Part shown: positions 8,404 through 17,333 of the stretch, piece by piece
Layout: the number at the start of each line of letters is the position of its first letter
How positions within the stretch are numbered: the stretch's first letter is position 1
DNA from: Halomonas sp. JB37
GTDB lineage: Bacteria > Pseudomonadota > Gammaproteobacteria > Pseudomonadales > Halomonadaceae
Length of the DNA stretch: 64,000 bases
Assembly (NCBI RefSeq): GCF_002332255.1
Contig: NZ_NRGW01000001.1
Coordinates: forward strand, 1,364,001-1,428,000
Direction of reading: 5' to 3'
Made by a program: the position numbers and the translations under genes
Notes under the pieces: model-generated
The model's input: the letters and a program-made list of their open reading frames with translations, nothing else
The model's database searches: none
What the model was told of the DNA's origin: nothing

Positions 8404-9714
8404 CTATTCGGCGTTCAGAAAGTCTGCCACATCAAGCAGTATCATCTCATTATCATCAGCCTGCCCTTGCTCGCGACCAATCGAGAACGGATAGTTATTG
8501 TCGTTGGCGACCACGATAGTTCTTTCATCGACTCTATCCACGTTCTCAATAGTCACAAAGGGAAAATTAAACGTGCCGTCGATCGTGCCTCGCGGTGCGA
8601 TGCCGTTGGGATCTTGAATGTCCATGAGGTCTATATAGGCGATTTTCTCAAGCACACCTTGCTCGTTCGTGCGATCGAGGTCGATAAGATAGATACGCTT
8701 GAACTCGGCGGGATCGTTCGCCCACTCTGCTCTAGGGTCTCCTTGGCGGCTATCACGCTCGATAATCAGGCCGCGGGTGCCCTCAATAAGATTGAAGTCG
8801 CCAATGGCATGATCCGCTGACGCGAGTGGGTAATAGCGAGTTGTATCGCCCCATTCGCCTGTGTCAGTGCTGAGTTCGAACATTCTTAAGACGGGAGTGC
8901 CATCAATGGTTTCCGGGGCATTATCATTACTGTCCCATACAGGCTTTTCCAACAATGGATAGAGCGTTGTGTGGTCTTCGGAGAGCGCCATACCCTCATA
9001 GCCACCGGAGCGAAAAACGACAACATCATCTGAAAGTGGTGCGCCGGGGTTTGGGGTCAGGGCAAAGGCATTGTCGGGCGAGCGCATCATCGTGCCGCCT
9101 GGGTTTGTGGCTATCACTTGCAACACTTCACCCTCCTTATTGACCTGGATAATCCAGGGGCCGAATTCATCACCAATCCAGTAGGTATCACCCACCGGCT
9201 GGATCGATTCGATGTCGAAATCAGCACCGGTCAAAAATCGCCCGGGGGTGGCTTCATTCATAATAGGGAAGGGTACCTTGCGGTTTGGGTCCGAGAGTTG
9301 AACGGTCTCCTCAATAGTGACGCGTCCGGTTTTCCAGTCGGGGTTTATGATGTTAAACATCAGTATGATATCGGAAGAGTTCGCCTTAGAGCCAAAGCCG
9401 TTATCGGTTAAGACCAGAAAACGATCGTCGCCAAGCGAGCGTATACCTGAAAACCCTTGCAGCGGCTGGCTGGGAAAAGGGAGCGCTAAACCAGTGGCTT
9501 GTAGGTTAGTGTATAACTGCTCAATACGTCCTTCTTCTCCAGTAAAGCGGCCTGAGGTGTTGTAGTGTTCAGCGGCGCCGGATGGGGCCGCTACAAACGT
9601 GCTGCCGGGCAGTTGAGCATGACTGGACAAGGTGGCAGGAAAGGCCTGCTGAGAATAAGCTGAATCCGTAAATACAAAGGCGAGTAAGGCTGTGGCGAGT
9701 ATCGGTTTCATCAT
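8404..9714 (-). CDS. Secreted esterase-like/phytase-like domain protein
   Basis: This is a member of the esterase-like activity of phytase family (PF13449-type), whose substrates are mostly unknown. An N-terminal signal peptide (MMKPILATALLAFVF, cleaved near AYSQQ) predicts export to the periplasm or medium. The mature part shows family stretches such as LQGFSGIRSLGDDRFLVLTDNGFGSK, TYWIGDEFGPWI and NFPFVTIENVDRVDE, consistent with a beta-propeller. GTG at 9717 and ATGs at 9714 and 9711 are consecutive candidate starts; I chose ATG 9714. Its AAGG ribosome-binding site lies in the foot of a very long hairpin. Any role in purine metabolism is unsupported; it may simply be cotranscribed with the upstream carrier. 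Confidence 0.82.
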   Translation of the reverse strand: MMKPILATALLAFVFTDSAYSQQAFPATLSSHAQLPGSTFVAAPSGAAEHYNTSGRFTGEEGRIEQLYTNLQATGLALPFPSQPLQGFSGIRSLGDDRFLVLTDNGFGSKANSSDIILMFNIINPDWKTGRVTIEETVQLSDPNRKVPFPIMNEATPGRFLTGADFDIESIQPVGDTYWIGDEFGPWIIQVNKEGEVLQVIATNPGGTMMRSPDNAFALTPNPGAPLSDDVVVFRSGGYEGMALSEDHTTLYPLLEKPVWDSNDNAPETIDGTPVLRMFELSTDTGEWGDTTRYYPLASADHAIGDFNLIEGTRGLIIERDSRQGDPRAEWANDPAEFKRIYLIDLDRTNEQGVLEKIAYIDLMDIQDPNGIAPRGTIDGTFNFPFVTIENVDRVDERTIVVANDNNYPFSIGREQGQADDNEMILLDVADFLNAE

Positions 9715-9723
9715 CACTATTTA

Positions 9724-9789
9724 ACCTTTGCAAAGAAGATAAGAGGTAGCTGAGCAGGGTCAGCTACCTCTATCTTCTTCAACAAAGGT
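9724..9789 (-). promoter_or_regulatory. 66-base hairpin in the leader of the phytase-like gene, containing its ribosome-binding site
   Basis: The inner arms 9733-9753 and 9760-9779 pair over 20 bases with one bulged base and a six-base loop. After a small internal loop, ACCTTTG (9724-9730) pairs with CAAAGGT (9783-9789). On the minus-strand transcript the AAAGG ribosome-binding site of the downstream gene is in the outer stem, only seven bases before the first start codon. The hairpin also lies after the upstream carrier gene, but no U-run follows, so it is not a classical terminator. Confidence 0.7.
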
Positions 9790-9867
9790 GATAGTTGAAT
9801 GACAGAAAGCAGATCTTTTAATTTCTGGCCGTTTTGACTATTTTGGCTAACGTTTTTTGTTTACTGG

Positions 9868-11316
9868 TTAACCATTCCACTGAGTCGCCTGAGCGAACAC
9901 AAGAAACGCCAACGCAATCAGCACCCATATGCAAAAGAGGGGGAAGAAGAACTTGACCCATTTTTGCCACGTCACCCCAGCCAGTGCCAGCGTGGCCATA
10001 AAGTAGCCTGACGTTGGGTAAAGAATATTGCCAATGCCGTCGCCGAGCTGGAAAGCCAGCACCGCGGTTTGTCGTGTGACGCCAATAATATCGGAAAGCG
10101 GTGCCATCAGCGGCATAGTCACCAGGGCCTGACCGCTACCGGAAGGAATGATGAAGTTAAAGCCTAGCTGGGCGAAGAACATGCCAATAGCCGACAGTAA
10201 CGTGGGCAGGCCGCCAACCAGATTGCCCAGTCCAAACACCAGCGTATCCATGATCTGACCATCTTCCAGCATCACGGCGACACCGCGAGCAACCCCTGCG
10301 ATCATCGCTCCCACGAGCACATCACGGAAGCCCTGGTTAAAGCCTGCGCATATTTCGTCGGTGTTAAGCCCCGCGATCAGCCCCACCACAATCCCCATAA
10401 TGATGAAAAGCCCGGCCATCTCCATCATGAACCAGCCTTGCTGTAACACGCCGTAAATTAGCACGCCGAAGAAGGCAAAGGCCGCGATTGCGGCTAGCTT
10501 TTGACGACCGTTGGCCACCAGTGCGCGGCCATTATCGGCATGCTGATAGAGCGAACGCTTTTCAGACTCGCCCGGGTCACTGCTGAGCAGGCTAAAGGAT
10601 GGTTCGTTATGCACTTTGCGGGCGTAGCGCATGACAAAGAAAATGGCCGCCGCCAGCATGACAATAAACGCCAAGATGCGCAGCCCGTAGCCTGAATAAA
10701 GCGGGAGTGCTGAAAGCTGCTGGCCCAGGCCGGTATTGATGGGGTTGAGTACGCCGGTAGTGAAGCCGACAGTAGTGGCACATAAAGCCACCGCCGCCGC
10801 CGTCACTGAGTCAAAGCGTAATGCAATCATCAGTGGCAGGATTACCGGGACGTAAACCAGCGCCAGCTCCTGGGTGCCAATAACGGTCGCGATGAGGGCA
10901 AATACTGTCATCAGCACTGGAATGGTCAGCAGGCTTTGTCGGGCAAAGCGCCTAGTCAGCTTATCGACACCAATCTCGATAATGCCGGTATGCCTCAATA
11001 CCATGAACATGCCGCCAATCATGAAGGTAAAAAAGACAACTTCCCCGGCACTCATCAAGCCGTTGGGAATCGCCAGCATGAAATCGACAATGCCCACTGG
11101 AGAGGGGGCTATTTGTTCATAAGAGGTCGGGTCGATGGTGATACGACCAGCCGGGCCTGGAACGCGCTCGAACTGCCCTGCGGGCACAAAGTGCGTGGCG
11201 ATCGCCGCTAGCGCAATAAATATGAACAAAACGGCGTAGATATCGGGGATTCTACACCAGCTTTTCTTAGGCACTGGGCGTTCAGGGGAGGGCGAAGGGG
11301 GGATTTGTTGGGACAT
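9868..11316 (-). CDS. YfcC/DcuC-superfamily membrane carrier
   Basis: An inner-membrane protein of the YfcC group (C4-dicarboxylate anaerobic carrier-like; some members are annotated as arginine/ornithine or basic amino-acid carriers). It has about 12 membrane segments with typical stretches FVPAGQFERV, FFTFMIGGMFMVLRHTG, and the conserved IPSGSGQALVTMPLM and DGIGNILYPTSGYFM. I chose the ATG at 11316 (482 residues) because GAGG precedes it by six bases; the frame extends to a GTG at 11343 without a good ribosome-binding site. It may move a carboxylate or ureide product of the neighbouring pathway, but the substrate is unknown. Confidence 0.8.
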   Translation of the reverse strand: MSQQIPPSPSPERPVPKKSWCRIPDIYAVLFIFIALAAIATHFVPAGQFERVPGPAGRITIDPTSYEQIAPSPVGIVDFMLAIPNGLMSAGEVVFFTFMIGGMFMVLRHTGIIEIGVDKLTRRFARQSLLTIPVLMTVFALIATVIGTQELALVYVPVILPLMIALRFDSVTAAAVALCATTVGFTTGVLNPINTGLGQQLSALPLYSGYGLRILAFIVMLAAAIFFVMRYARKVHNEPSFSLLSSDPGESEKRSLYQHADNGRALVANGRQKLAAIAAFAFFGVLIYGVLQQGWFMMEMAGLFIIMGIVVGLIAGLNTDEICAGFNQGFRDVLVGAMIAGVARGVAVMLEDGQIMDTLVFGLGNLVGGLPTLLSAIGMFFAQLGFNFIIPSGSGQALVTMPLMAPLSDIIGVTRQTAVLAFQLGDGIGNILYPTSGYFMATLALAGVTWQKWVKFFFPLFCIWVLIALAFLVFAQATQWNG

Positions 11317-11360
11317 GCGTTGCCTCGCGTTATTTAAAGCCACCCTTGAGGGCAGCCGTT

Positions 11361-11402
11361 GTTATAAATGCCTAGTTATAAATGCTTAGTTATAAATGCC
11401 TA
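11361..11402. repeat. Tandem repeat, 14 bases x 3
   Basis: Three head-to-tail copies of GTTATAAATGCCTA at 11361, 11375 and 11389. The middle copy has one C-to-T change. It lies just upstream of the YfcC-like gene in its leader or promoter. Confidence 0.9.
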
Positions 11403-11461
11403 GTGTGAGCCGAGCAATGACATCGTCTAGCCACTAGATCAACAAGGGCCAAACGGTGAAG

Positions 11462-11506
11462 CACTGTCATTTGAGACACTGTCATTTGAAACATTGCCAT
11501 TTGAAG
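11462..11506. repeat. Tandem repeat, 15 bases x 3
   Basis: Copies of CACTGTCATTTGARA at 11462, 11477 and 11492. The third is diverged (CATTGCCATTTGAAG). It sits only 60 bases from the 14-base array but is unrelated to it in sequence. Confidence 0.88.
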
Positions 11507-11616
11507 CATGGTTCGTATGGTTTTAGAATTATGAAACGAAAGTTTCTAAAGAAGTTACTATTGGGAGGAGTGTTTCACAAGGGCTTTGCGAAAGATCGCT
11601 TTAATGTGTGTCGCAG

Positions 11617-11632
11617 ATCTTGTATACAAGAT
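11617..11632. promoter_or_regulatory. Extended 16-base palindrome operator upstream of allE
   Basis: ATCTTGTATACAAGAT is a perfect 16-base palindrome with the shared TTGTATACAA core, ending 37 bases before the allE start codon. It is the most symmetrical copy in the window. Confidence 0.78.
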
Positions 11633-11669
11633 GTTTTCTTTATTTTAATAAAATCAGATAGGACCAATC

Positions 11670-12494
11670 ATGCCAGCTACTTACTACGCTCCCACGGGCG
11701 GTCATCCGCCGCAAACGCAGTTAACCGCTGACCGCGCTGTTTTTACCGAAGCCTATGCGCTGATTCCTAAAGGCGTGATGCGTGACATAGTGACAAGCAA
11801 TTTACCGTTCTGGGAAGGCACGCGCCTGTGGGTGCTCGCGCGGCCGCTATCAGGCTTTGCTGAAACATTCTCACAGTACATTATGGAAGTGCAGCCCAAC
11901 GGCGGTAGCGATAAGCCTGAGCTGGACCCTCAAGCTGAAGGCGTGCTGTTTGTGGTGGAGGGTGAGTTAACGCTTATATTAGCGGGCGAGCGCCATACCA
12001 TGGTGCCCGGTGGCTATGCGTTTATACCGCCTGGCAGTGATTGGCAGGTACGTAACGAATCAGCAGCAGCAGTGCGCTTTCATTGGGTTCGTAAGTCCTT
12101 TGAGTTTGTCGAAGGGCTCGACGTGCCTAAAGCGTTTGTGGTCAATGAGCAAGACATTGCCCCTGTTGAAATGCCAGGCACCAACGGAAGCTGGGCGACG
12201 ACACGCTTCGTTGATCCTAATGATGTGCGCCACGATATGCATGTGACCATTGTAACGTTCCAGCCGGGCGGCGTTATTCCCTTCGATGAAACCCACGTGA
12301 TGGAACATGGCCTTTACGTGCTGGAAGGTAAGGCGGTTTATCACCTTAATCAGCAGTGGGTTGAAGTAGAGGCCGGCGACTTTATGTGGCTGCGCGCATT
12401 CTGCCCCCAAGCCTGTTACGCCGGTGGGCCAGGACCGTTCCGCTATCTGCTATATAAAGACGTTAATCGTCATCCCGCCCTTCGTCTGAAATAA
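11670..12494 (+). CDS. allE: (S)-ureidoglycine aminohydrolase (bicupin)
   Basis: It releases ammonia from (S)-ureidoglycine to give (S)-ureidoglycolate, the step after allantoate amidohydrolase. The 274 residues form two cupin domains. The first is around VEGELTLILAGERHTMVPGGYAFIPPGS. The second contains the Mn-binding pattern in FDETHVMEHGLYVLEGKA plus a later FCPQACYAGG. The N-terminus (TYYAPTGGHPPQ) is typical of AllE/UGHY. AGGA precedes the ATG. allA follows after 17 bases, so the two form an operon under the upstream palindrome. Its presence implies an AllC-type allantoate amidohydrolase elsewhere. Confidence 0.94.
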   Translation: MPATYYAPTGGHPPQTQLTADRAVFTEAYALIPKGVMRDIVTSNLPFWEGTRLWVLARPLSGFAETFSQYIMEVQPNGGSDKPELDPQAEGVLFVVEGELTLILAGERHTMVPGGYAFIPPGSDWQVRNESAAAVRFHWVRKSFEFVEGLDVPKAFVVNEQDIAPVEMPGTNGSWATTRFVDPNDVRHDMHVTIVTFQPGGVIPFDETHVMEHGLYVLEGKAVYHLNQQWVEVEAGDFMWLRAFCPQACYAGGPGPFRYLLYKDVNRHPALRLK

Positions 12495-12511
12495 CGTGTA
12501 AGGACAACGCA

Positions 12512-13000
12512 ATGCTTAAACTCACTGCTACACCGCTAACGGCAGAGGCGTTTGCCCCTTTTGGCGATGTGATTGATGCGCGCAACGCCGCGTCGTTCCC
12601 TATCAACGCTGGTCGTACCCAGCGCCATCATGACCTCGCTAAGGTGGAAACGCTGGGTGAAAACGGCCACACGCTGATCAACATTTTTATCAGTCAGCCG
12701 ATCACACTGCCGCTTGAACTGACGTTTTTAGAGCGCCACCCTCAAGGCAGCCAGGCGTTTATGCCGCTGCATGAAGAGCGCTTTATCGTGGTGGTGGCCA
12801 CTCCCGGCGAGCATATTAACTCAGGTGACGTGCGTGCCTTTGTGACCGACGGCCATCAAGGCGTCAACTACCGTGCAGGCACCTGGCATGCCGTTCAATC
12901 GGTGCTGGAACGAGAAGGCGAGTTTTTGGTGGTAGATCGAGGCGGTGACGGCAATAACTGCGAAGAGTTTCCCATGGCGATAACCGTGACCTTGGAATAA
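12512..13000 (+). CDS. allA: Ureidoglycolate lyase
   Basis: It cleaves (S)-ureidoglycolate to glyoxylate and urea, ending the ureide pathway. The 162 residues match the AllA family. Characteristic segments are LTAEAFAPFGDVID at the N-terminus, FLERHPQGSQAFMPL in the middle and NYRAGTWHAVQSVL near the C-terminus. It is cytoplasmic with no signal peptide. AAGGA lies nine bases before the ATG. It is second gene of the allE-allA operon. Urease or urea carboxylase genes to use the urea are not in this window. Confidence 0.94.
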   Translation: MLKLTATPLTAEAFAPFGDVIDARNAASFPINAGRTQRHHDLAKVETLGENGHTLINIFISQPITLPLELTFLERHPQGSQAFMPLHEERFIVVVATPGEHINSGDVRAFVTDGHQGVNYRAGTWHAVQSVLEREGEFLVVDRGGDGNNCEEFPMAITVTLE

Positions 13001-13122
13001 TCCGTGCCTGTGAGTGGTACCGCTGTCATATAGAGCGCGTTAAACTGATAAGCTAGTGTTATTCAATAGAGTCTCGTTATCCAATAGCGTCACTACAGGC
13101 TAATTCGCATGGTGGGAATATT

Positions 13123-14604
13123 ATGAGCGCACTGCACTTTTCTTCGATCCGTCGTACCAAAATTGTCGCCACTCTTGGCCCTGCCAGTGATCGTGAGGGC
13201 GTATTGGAGGCCATGCTTGCTGCGGGCGTGGATGTGGTGCGTTTAAATTTCTCTCATGGTACCGCCGATGATCACCGTCGACGCTTAATGCAGGTACGTG
13301 AAATCGCCGCGAAGCTAGGCCGTAGCGTTGCCGCTTTGGGCGACCTTCAAGGTCCCAAAATCCGTATTGCCCGTTTTCGTGATGGTGCGGTGGTGCTCAA
13401 AGAAGGCCAGCCGTTTATTCTCGATATGGCGCTAGACGGCGATGCAGGTGATATTCACCAGGTGGGCTGCGACTACACAACGCTGTCGCAAGATGTCTCA
13501 GCAGGTGATCGCCTGTTGCTGGATGATGGTCGCGTCGTTCTAGACGTTGTTCGCGTCAGCGGCCAGCAGGTGTATACCGTTGTGGTCGTGGGCGGCAAGC
13601 TTTCCAACCATAAAGGCATCAACAAGCAGGGCGGTGGGCTTTCTGCCCCAGCGTTGACTGAAAAAGATAAAGAAGATCTGAAAACTGCCGTCGAGATTGG
13701 CGTGGACTACTTGGCCATTTCTTTCCCCCGCCACGCCGAAGATATGCTGGAGGCGCGCCGCTTGCTGGGCGAGGCGGGCAAAGATATTGGCTTAGTCGCG
13801 AAGGTTGAGCGTGCTGAGGCCGTGGCGGATGACGCCACCCTCGACGGTATTATTGAAGCATCGGAAGCGGTGATGGTGGCGCGGGGTGATCTCGGCGTTG
13901 AAATTGGCGATGCGAAGCTAGTCGGCGTTCAAAAACGCATGATCAAGCGTGCTCGCTCACTTAATCGCGCGGTGATCACTGCTACACAGATGATGGAAAG
14001 CATGATTTCGGCGCCGCTGCCCACACGGGCAGAAGTGTTCGATGTGGCTAACGCCGTGCTGGATGGCAGCGATGCAGTGATGCTCTCAGCGGAGACCGCC
14101 GCAGGCGACTACCCGCTTGAAACCGTAGAAGCCATGGCGCGGGTTTGTTTAGGCGCTGAGCGTGAAAAATCAGCCCAAGAATCCGGCCACCGTATTCATG
14201 AAGGTTTTGCTCGCCCTGATGAAACCATTGCGCTTTCAGCGATGTATGCCGCGAATCATATGACTGGCGTTAGCGCGATTGCCTGCATGACGTCTTCTGG
14301 CTACACGCCGCTGATTGCATCGCGTATTCGTTCTGGTTTGCCGATCGTGGGTCTGGCACACAACCCTATCGCACAGCGCCGCATGGCACTGTATCGCGGG
14401 GTGGTGTCGCTACCTTTTGATACATCTGAAATGTCACCCACCGAGCTAAATGAACGTGCGCTTGAACTGCTGGTGAAAACCGGTATCTCAAAAGCCGGAG
14501 ATCACGTGATTCTGACCCGCGGCGATCACATGAACGCTCATGGGGGCACTAATACGATGAAAGTGATGGAGATTACCGACCAGCACGCTGAGCATAACGG
14601 CTAA
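13123..14604 (+). CDS. pyk: Pyruvate kinase
   Basis: It transfers phosphate from phosphoenolpyruvate to ADP, the last step of glycolysis. The 493 residues carry the full set of motifs: [30 protein letters not shown], the catalytic-lysine region KVERAEA, the metal site [23 protein letters not shown], and the signature [15 protein letters not shown]. The C-terminal allosteric domain is complete. GGTGGG stands upstream of the ATG. It is transcribed alone, about 120 bases after allA, and need not belong to the ureide regulon. Confidence 0.96.
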   Translation: MSALHFSSIRRTKIVATLGPASDREGVLEAMLAAGVDVVRLNFSHGTADDHRRRLMQVREIAAKLGRSVAALGDLQGPKIRIARFRDGAVVLKEGQPFILDMALDGDAGDIHQVGCDYTTLSQDVSAGDRLLLDDGRVVLDVVRVSGQQVYTVVVVGGKLSNHKGINKQGGGLSAPALTEKDKEDLKTAVEIGVDYLAISFPRHAEDMLEARRLLGEAGKDIGLVAKVERAEAVADDATLDGIIEASEAVMVARGDLGVEIGDAKLVGVQKRMIKRARSLNRAVITATQMMESMISAPLPTRAEVFDVANAVLDGSDAVMLSAETAAGDYPLETVEAMARVCLGAEREKSAQESGHRIHEGFARPDETIALSAMYAANHMTGVSAIACMTSSGYTPLIASRIRSGLPIVGLAHNPIAQRRMALYRGVVSLPFDTSEMSPTELNERALELLVKTGISKAGDHVILTRGDHMNAHGGTNTMKVMEITDQHAEHNG

Positions 14605-14688
14605 TAGACGACGTGGCTGGATGCTGGCCTGCTGCTGATAGGTTCCCCATATGTTGGGGAGTTACGCGCATCATAAAAGGAAGTACGC

Positions 14689-15222
14689 ATGAACTCTACG
14701 CGTCGCACGCTGCTTAAGGCGTCGTTACTGTTACCGCTGGCGGCACTGTTGCCGATGTCGTTACTTAGTGCTGTGGCGTGGGGGCAGGCGAAGCCAGCCG
14801 GCCTGCAAACGCTGGCGCTTGCTATTCATAGCGAGGATGGCCCGCATCGTGTAGACGTTGAAGTGGCGGAAACGATTGCTCAGCGTCAGCGTGGTTTGAT
14901 GGAGCGTGAGAGCATGCCAGCAAGCAGTGGCATGCTGTTTCGGTTTGAGAGAGAACAGTCGGCTAACAATGCCTTTTGGATGTATCACACGCTAATCCCC
15001 CTCGATATTGCCTTTATCGATGGCAATGGGCAGATTGTCGCCATCAATACCATGCCGCCTTGCGAGTCCTCTGAGCCCAGTCGTTGCCCTTCCTATCCGG
15101 CCGGTGCCGCGTATTACTCGGCGCTAGAGGTTAACGGCGGATACTTTGCCGAGCGCGGTATTAAAGTGGGCGACTGTGTATCGGTCCCTGATGATGCAGG
15201 TTTCTGCCAGCCCGCACCCTAA
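14689..15222 (+). CDS. DUF192 family exported protein with Tat-like signal
   Basis: A 177-residue protein with an N-terminal STRRTLLKA twin-arginine-like motif followed by a hydrophobic stretch ending near AWGQA, which suggests export by Tat. The mature part is a DUF192 domain, with the conserved core RQRGLMERESMPASSGMLF, FWMYHTLIPLDIAFID, and a two-cysteine loop (CESSEPSRC). The biochemical role of DUF192 is not established. AAGGAAG precedes the ATG. Its 3' end overlaps the convergent EamA gene by four bases. Confidence 0.85.
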   Translation: MNSTRRTLLKASLLLPLAALLPMSLLSAVAWGQAKPAGLQTLALAIHSEDGPHRVDVEVAETIAQRQRGLMERESMPASSGMLFRFEREQSANNAFWMYHTLIPLDIAFIDGNGQIVAINTMPPCESSEPSRCPSYPAGAAYYSALEVNGGYFAERGIKVGDCVSVPDDAGFCQPAP

Positions 15223-16091
15223 GCTAGACGGGGTGCGCGGCGGAATTTAATCACAATCAGCGCGATACCTGAGACCACCAATCCTCCACCTATCAGCTTG
15301 TGAATGCCTAGGCTGTCGCCCATCAGCAGCGCGCCTAGGCCCACCGCAAATACGGGCGTTAGAAGCGTCATGGGAATGACGCGATTGATCGGATGGCGCC
15401 GCAACAGTGTGTACCAAATCCCGTAAGCGACAATCGATGACATGACGGCGGTGTAAATGATTGCTCCCCAGCCCACCCAGCTTGCCTGCTTAATTGCCTG
15501 CCATTGACCACTTTCAAATAGCCACGACCCTAGCGCTACCTGAGGTACTGCAAACAGCGCCACCCAGCCTGCGAGTGCCAGTGGGGCAATCGGTGGGCCG
15601 CGCTTAATTAACAGCTGCGAGATTGCCCAGCCTAATGCGCTCAGCAGCAAGATAGTTAATGGCAAAGGCGACGGCAGCGTTGGCCCTCCCGCAATGACGG
15701 CTATACCGGCAAAGGAGAGCAGCAGCCCGACGATACGCTTAGGCCCCAGCCGTTCCTTAAAAAACACCACGGCCAATAACGTGGCAAACGGTGTACCCAT
15801 TTGCACGAGCAGCGCGCCGGTACCCGCTTCCGCGTGCTCTAAACCAATGAATAGCAGTGCAAAGTGAAGACTGCCGAACGTCACTGATAGCAGCAGTAAA
15901 AACGGCAGCTGCGCGCGTGCGACGGGATAGAAGGGTACTAGCAACGCTGCGACCAGCATAAAGCGAATGGTGGTTATCAATAGCGGCGGTAGTTCTTCCA
16001 CGCCTACCTTGATAACAATGATGTTTAACGCCCATATAGCGATAACGAAGAGGCCGAGCAGCAGGTCGCGTAGGGGCACGTTGATGTCCAT
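15219..16091 (-). CDS. EamA-family (DMT superfamily) permease
   Basis: A drug/metabolite-type inner-membrane carrier with two tandem EamA repeats and about ten membrane segments. The N-terminal repeat begins LLLGLFVIAIWALNIIVIKVG; the second carries GWAISQLLIKRG and ends LMGDSLGIHKLIGGGLVVSGI. I chose the ATG at 16091 (290 residues), which places the first membrane segment as usual in the family; the frame extends to a TTG at 16139, and no candidate has a clear ribosome-binding site. The substrate, often an amino acid or a purine derivative in this family, is unknown. Confidence 0.82.
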   Translation of the reverse strand: MDINVPLRDLLLGLFVIAIWALNIIVIKVGVEELPPLLITTIRFMLVAALLVPFYPVARAQLPFLLLLSVTFGSLHFALLFIGLEHAEAGTGALLVQMGTPFATLLAVVFFKERLGPKRIVGLLLSFAGIAVIAGGPTLPSPLPLTILLLSALGWAISQLLIKRGPPIAPLALAGWVALFAVPQVALGSWLFESGQWQAIKQASWVGWGAIIYTAVMSSIVAYGIWYTLLRRHPINRVIPMTLLTPVFAVGLGALLMGDSLGIHKLIGGGLVVSGIALIVIKFRRAPRLA

Positions 16092-16302
16092 GGCAGGAAG
16101 GAAACAGATAGCCATTGTAACAGCTTGAGAGAGCGCCAAAATAATACAGCGATAGAGACTATCTTTGCCATGCCGACCTTAGGCGTCTTTCTTTCGCGCG
16201 CTAAGTGAATACAATAAGTGTGGCTTCAACGAAAAGCCTCGCCACGGCTATCCGCACGCATCCTAAATGTACATCATAAAAATAGATAAAAAAGGAATCA
16301 CC

Positions 16303-17313
16303 ATGACGCTGACACGCTCAATGGCTCGTTTGACTGCCGGCCTGGCCGGTGCGGCACTACTTTCTGCCTCCCTTTCTGCTCAAGCCCGCGAACTTTCGGT
16401 TTCTACCGTGTTGTCTGACGCGTTTCCCTGGGGGCAGGCCGCCGAGAAGTGGGCTGAGTTAGTAGAAGAGCGCAGCGACGGTGAGCTGACGCTGCGTGTG
16501 TATCCCAACTCCCAGCTGGTTTCTGGCGATCAGACGCGCGAGTTTTCCGCCATGCGCTCGGGTTTAATCGACGCCGCGGTGGGCTCGACGATTAACTGGT
16601 CGCCTCAGGTGCCAGAACTTAACCTCTTTTCTTTGCCGTTTTTCATTCCAGATGAAGCCGCGGTCGATGCGGTGACCGGTGGTGAAGCGGGCGACTTGGT
16701 GTTTGCAGCGATCGAATCGCGTGGTGTTATTCCATTAGCGTGGGGCGAGAATGGCTTCCGCCAAGTCTCGAACTCACGCGAGGCGATTACTCAGCCCGAT
16801 GATTTAGACGGCTTGAAGATTCGCGTGGTGGGTTCGCCGCTGTTCCAGGATACGTTCTCGGCACTCGGTGCGGACCCCACGCAAATGAGCTGGACCGACG
16901 CGCAGCCGGCGTTAACTACCGGGGCTGTCGACGGTCAAGAAAATCCGCTGTCTGTATTTGACGTGGCGCGTATAGACCAAGTTGGCCAGGCGCATTTAAC
17001 GCTTTGGAACTATATGAATGATCCGCTGATTTTTGCGGTGAATCAGCAGGTATGGGGGTCGCTGAGCGAAGAGCAGCAAACCATGCTGCGCGAAACTGCG
17101 TTAGAAGCCGGTGAGTGGGAAATCGCGATGACCCGTGAAGAAGAGAGCGAACGCTTGGCCGCCATCGAGGAGCGCGGCGTGACGGTAACCGAGCTTACCG
17201 ATGAGCAGTATCAGGCGTTTGTTGAGGCCACGCAGTCGGTCTATGAGAAATGGGTGCCACGGATTGGTGAAGACGTCGTCAACGCTGCTCAAGCGGCCAT
17301 TGATGCCCGCTAA
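16303..17313 (+). CDS. TRAP transporter substrate-binding protein (DctP family)
   Basis: A periplasmic binding protein of a tripartite ATP-independent transporter, delivering an organic acid to the DctQM membrane pair. A signal peptide covers about residues 1-27 (cleavage near AQARE). DctP features are AAEKWAELVEERSDGELTLRVYPNSQL, the substrate-arginine region LKIRVVGSPLFQDTFSALGADPT, and AVDGQENPLSVF. I moved the start from 16267 to the ATG at 16303 because AAGGAA stands just before it and it begins the signal peptide. A hairpin separates it from the membrane genes. Confidence 0.92.
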   Translation: MTLTRSMARLTAGLAGAALLSASLSAQARELSVSTVLSDAFPWGQAAEKWAELVEERSDGELTLRVYPNSQLVSGDQTREFSAMRSGLIDAAVGSTINWSPQVPELNLFSLPFFIPDEAAVDAVTGGEAGDLVFAAIESRGVIPLAWGENGFRQVSNSREAITQPDDLDGLKIRVVGSPLFQDTFSALGADPTQMSWTDAQPALTTGAVDGQENPLSVFDVARIDQVGQAHLTLWNYMNDPLIFAVNQQVWGSLSEEQQTMLRETALEAGEWEIAMTREEESERLAAIEERGVTVTELTDEQYQAFVEATQSVYEKWVPRIGEDVVNAAQAAIDAR

Positions 17314-17333
17314 GCGATCTCTATGACCGTTTA

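Larger units (their letters stand above)
11317..11669. other. Divergent YfcC/allE intergenic region with two short tandem arrays and an operator
   Basis: No gene is credible in these 353 bases. From left to right there are three 14-base repeats, a 60-base spacer, three 15-base repeats, and a perfect extended TTGTATACAA operator close to allE. A plus-strand open frame across the second array only translates the repeats and is not considered real. Confidence 0.6.

Noticed and set aside
11456..11731. Plus-strand 91-codon frame across the tandem array upstream of allE
   Set aside because: Its N-terminus is merely the translated 15-base repeat and its end overlaps allE in another frame.
14644..14660. 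Small hairpin TCCCCA/TGGGGA between pyruvate kinase and the DUF192 gene
   Set aside because: Six-base stem with no T-run; too weak to call a terminator.
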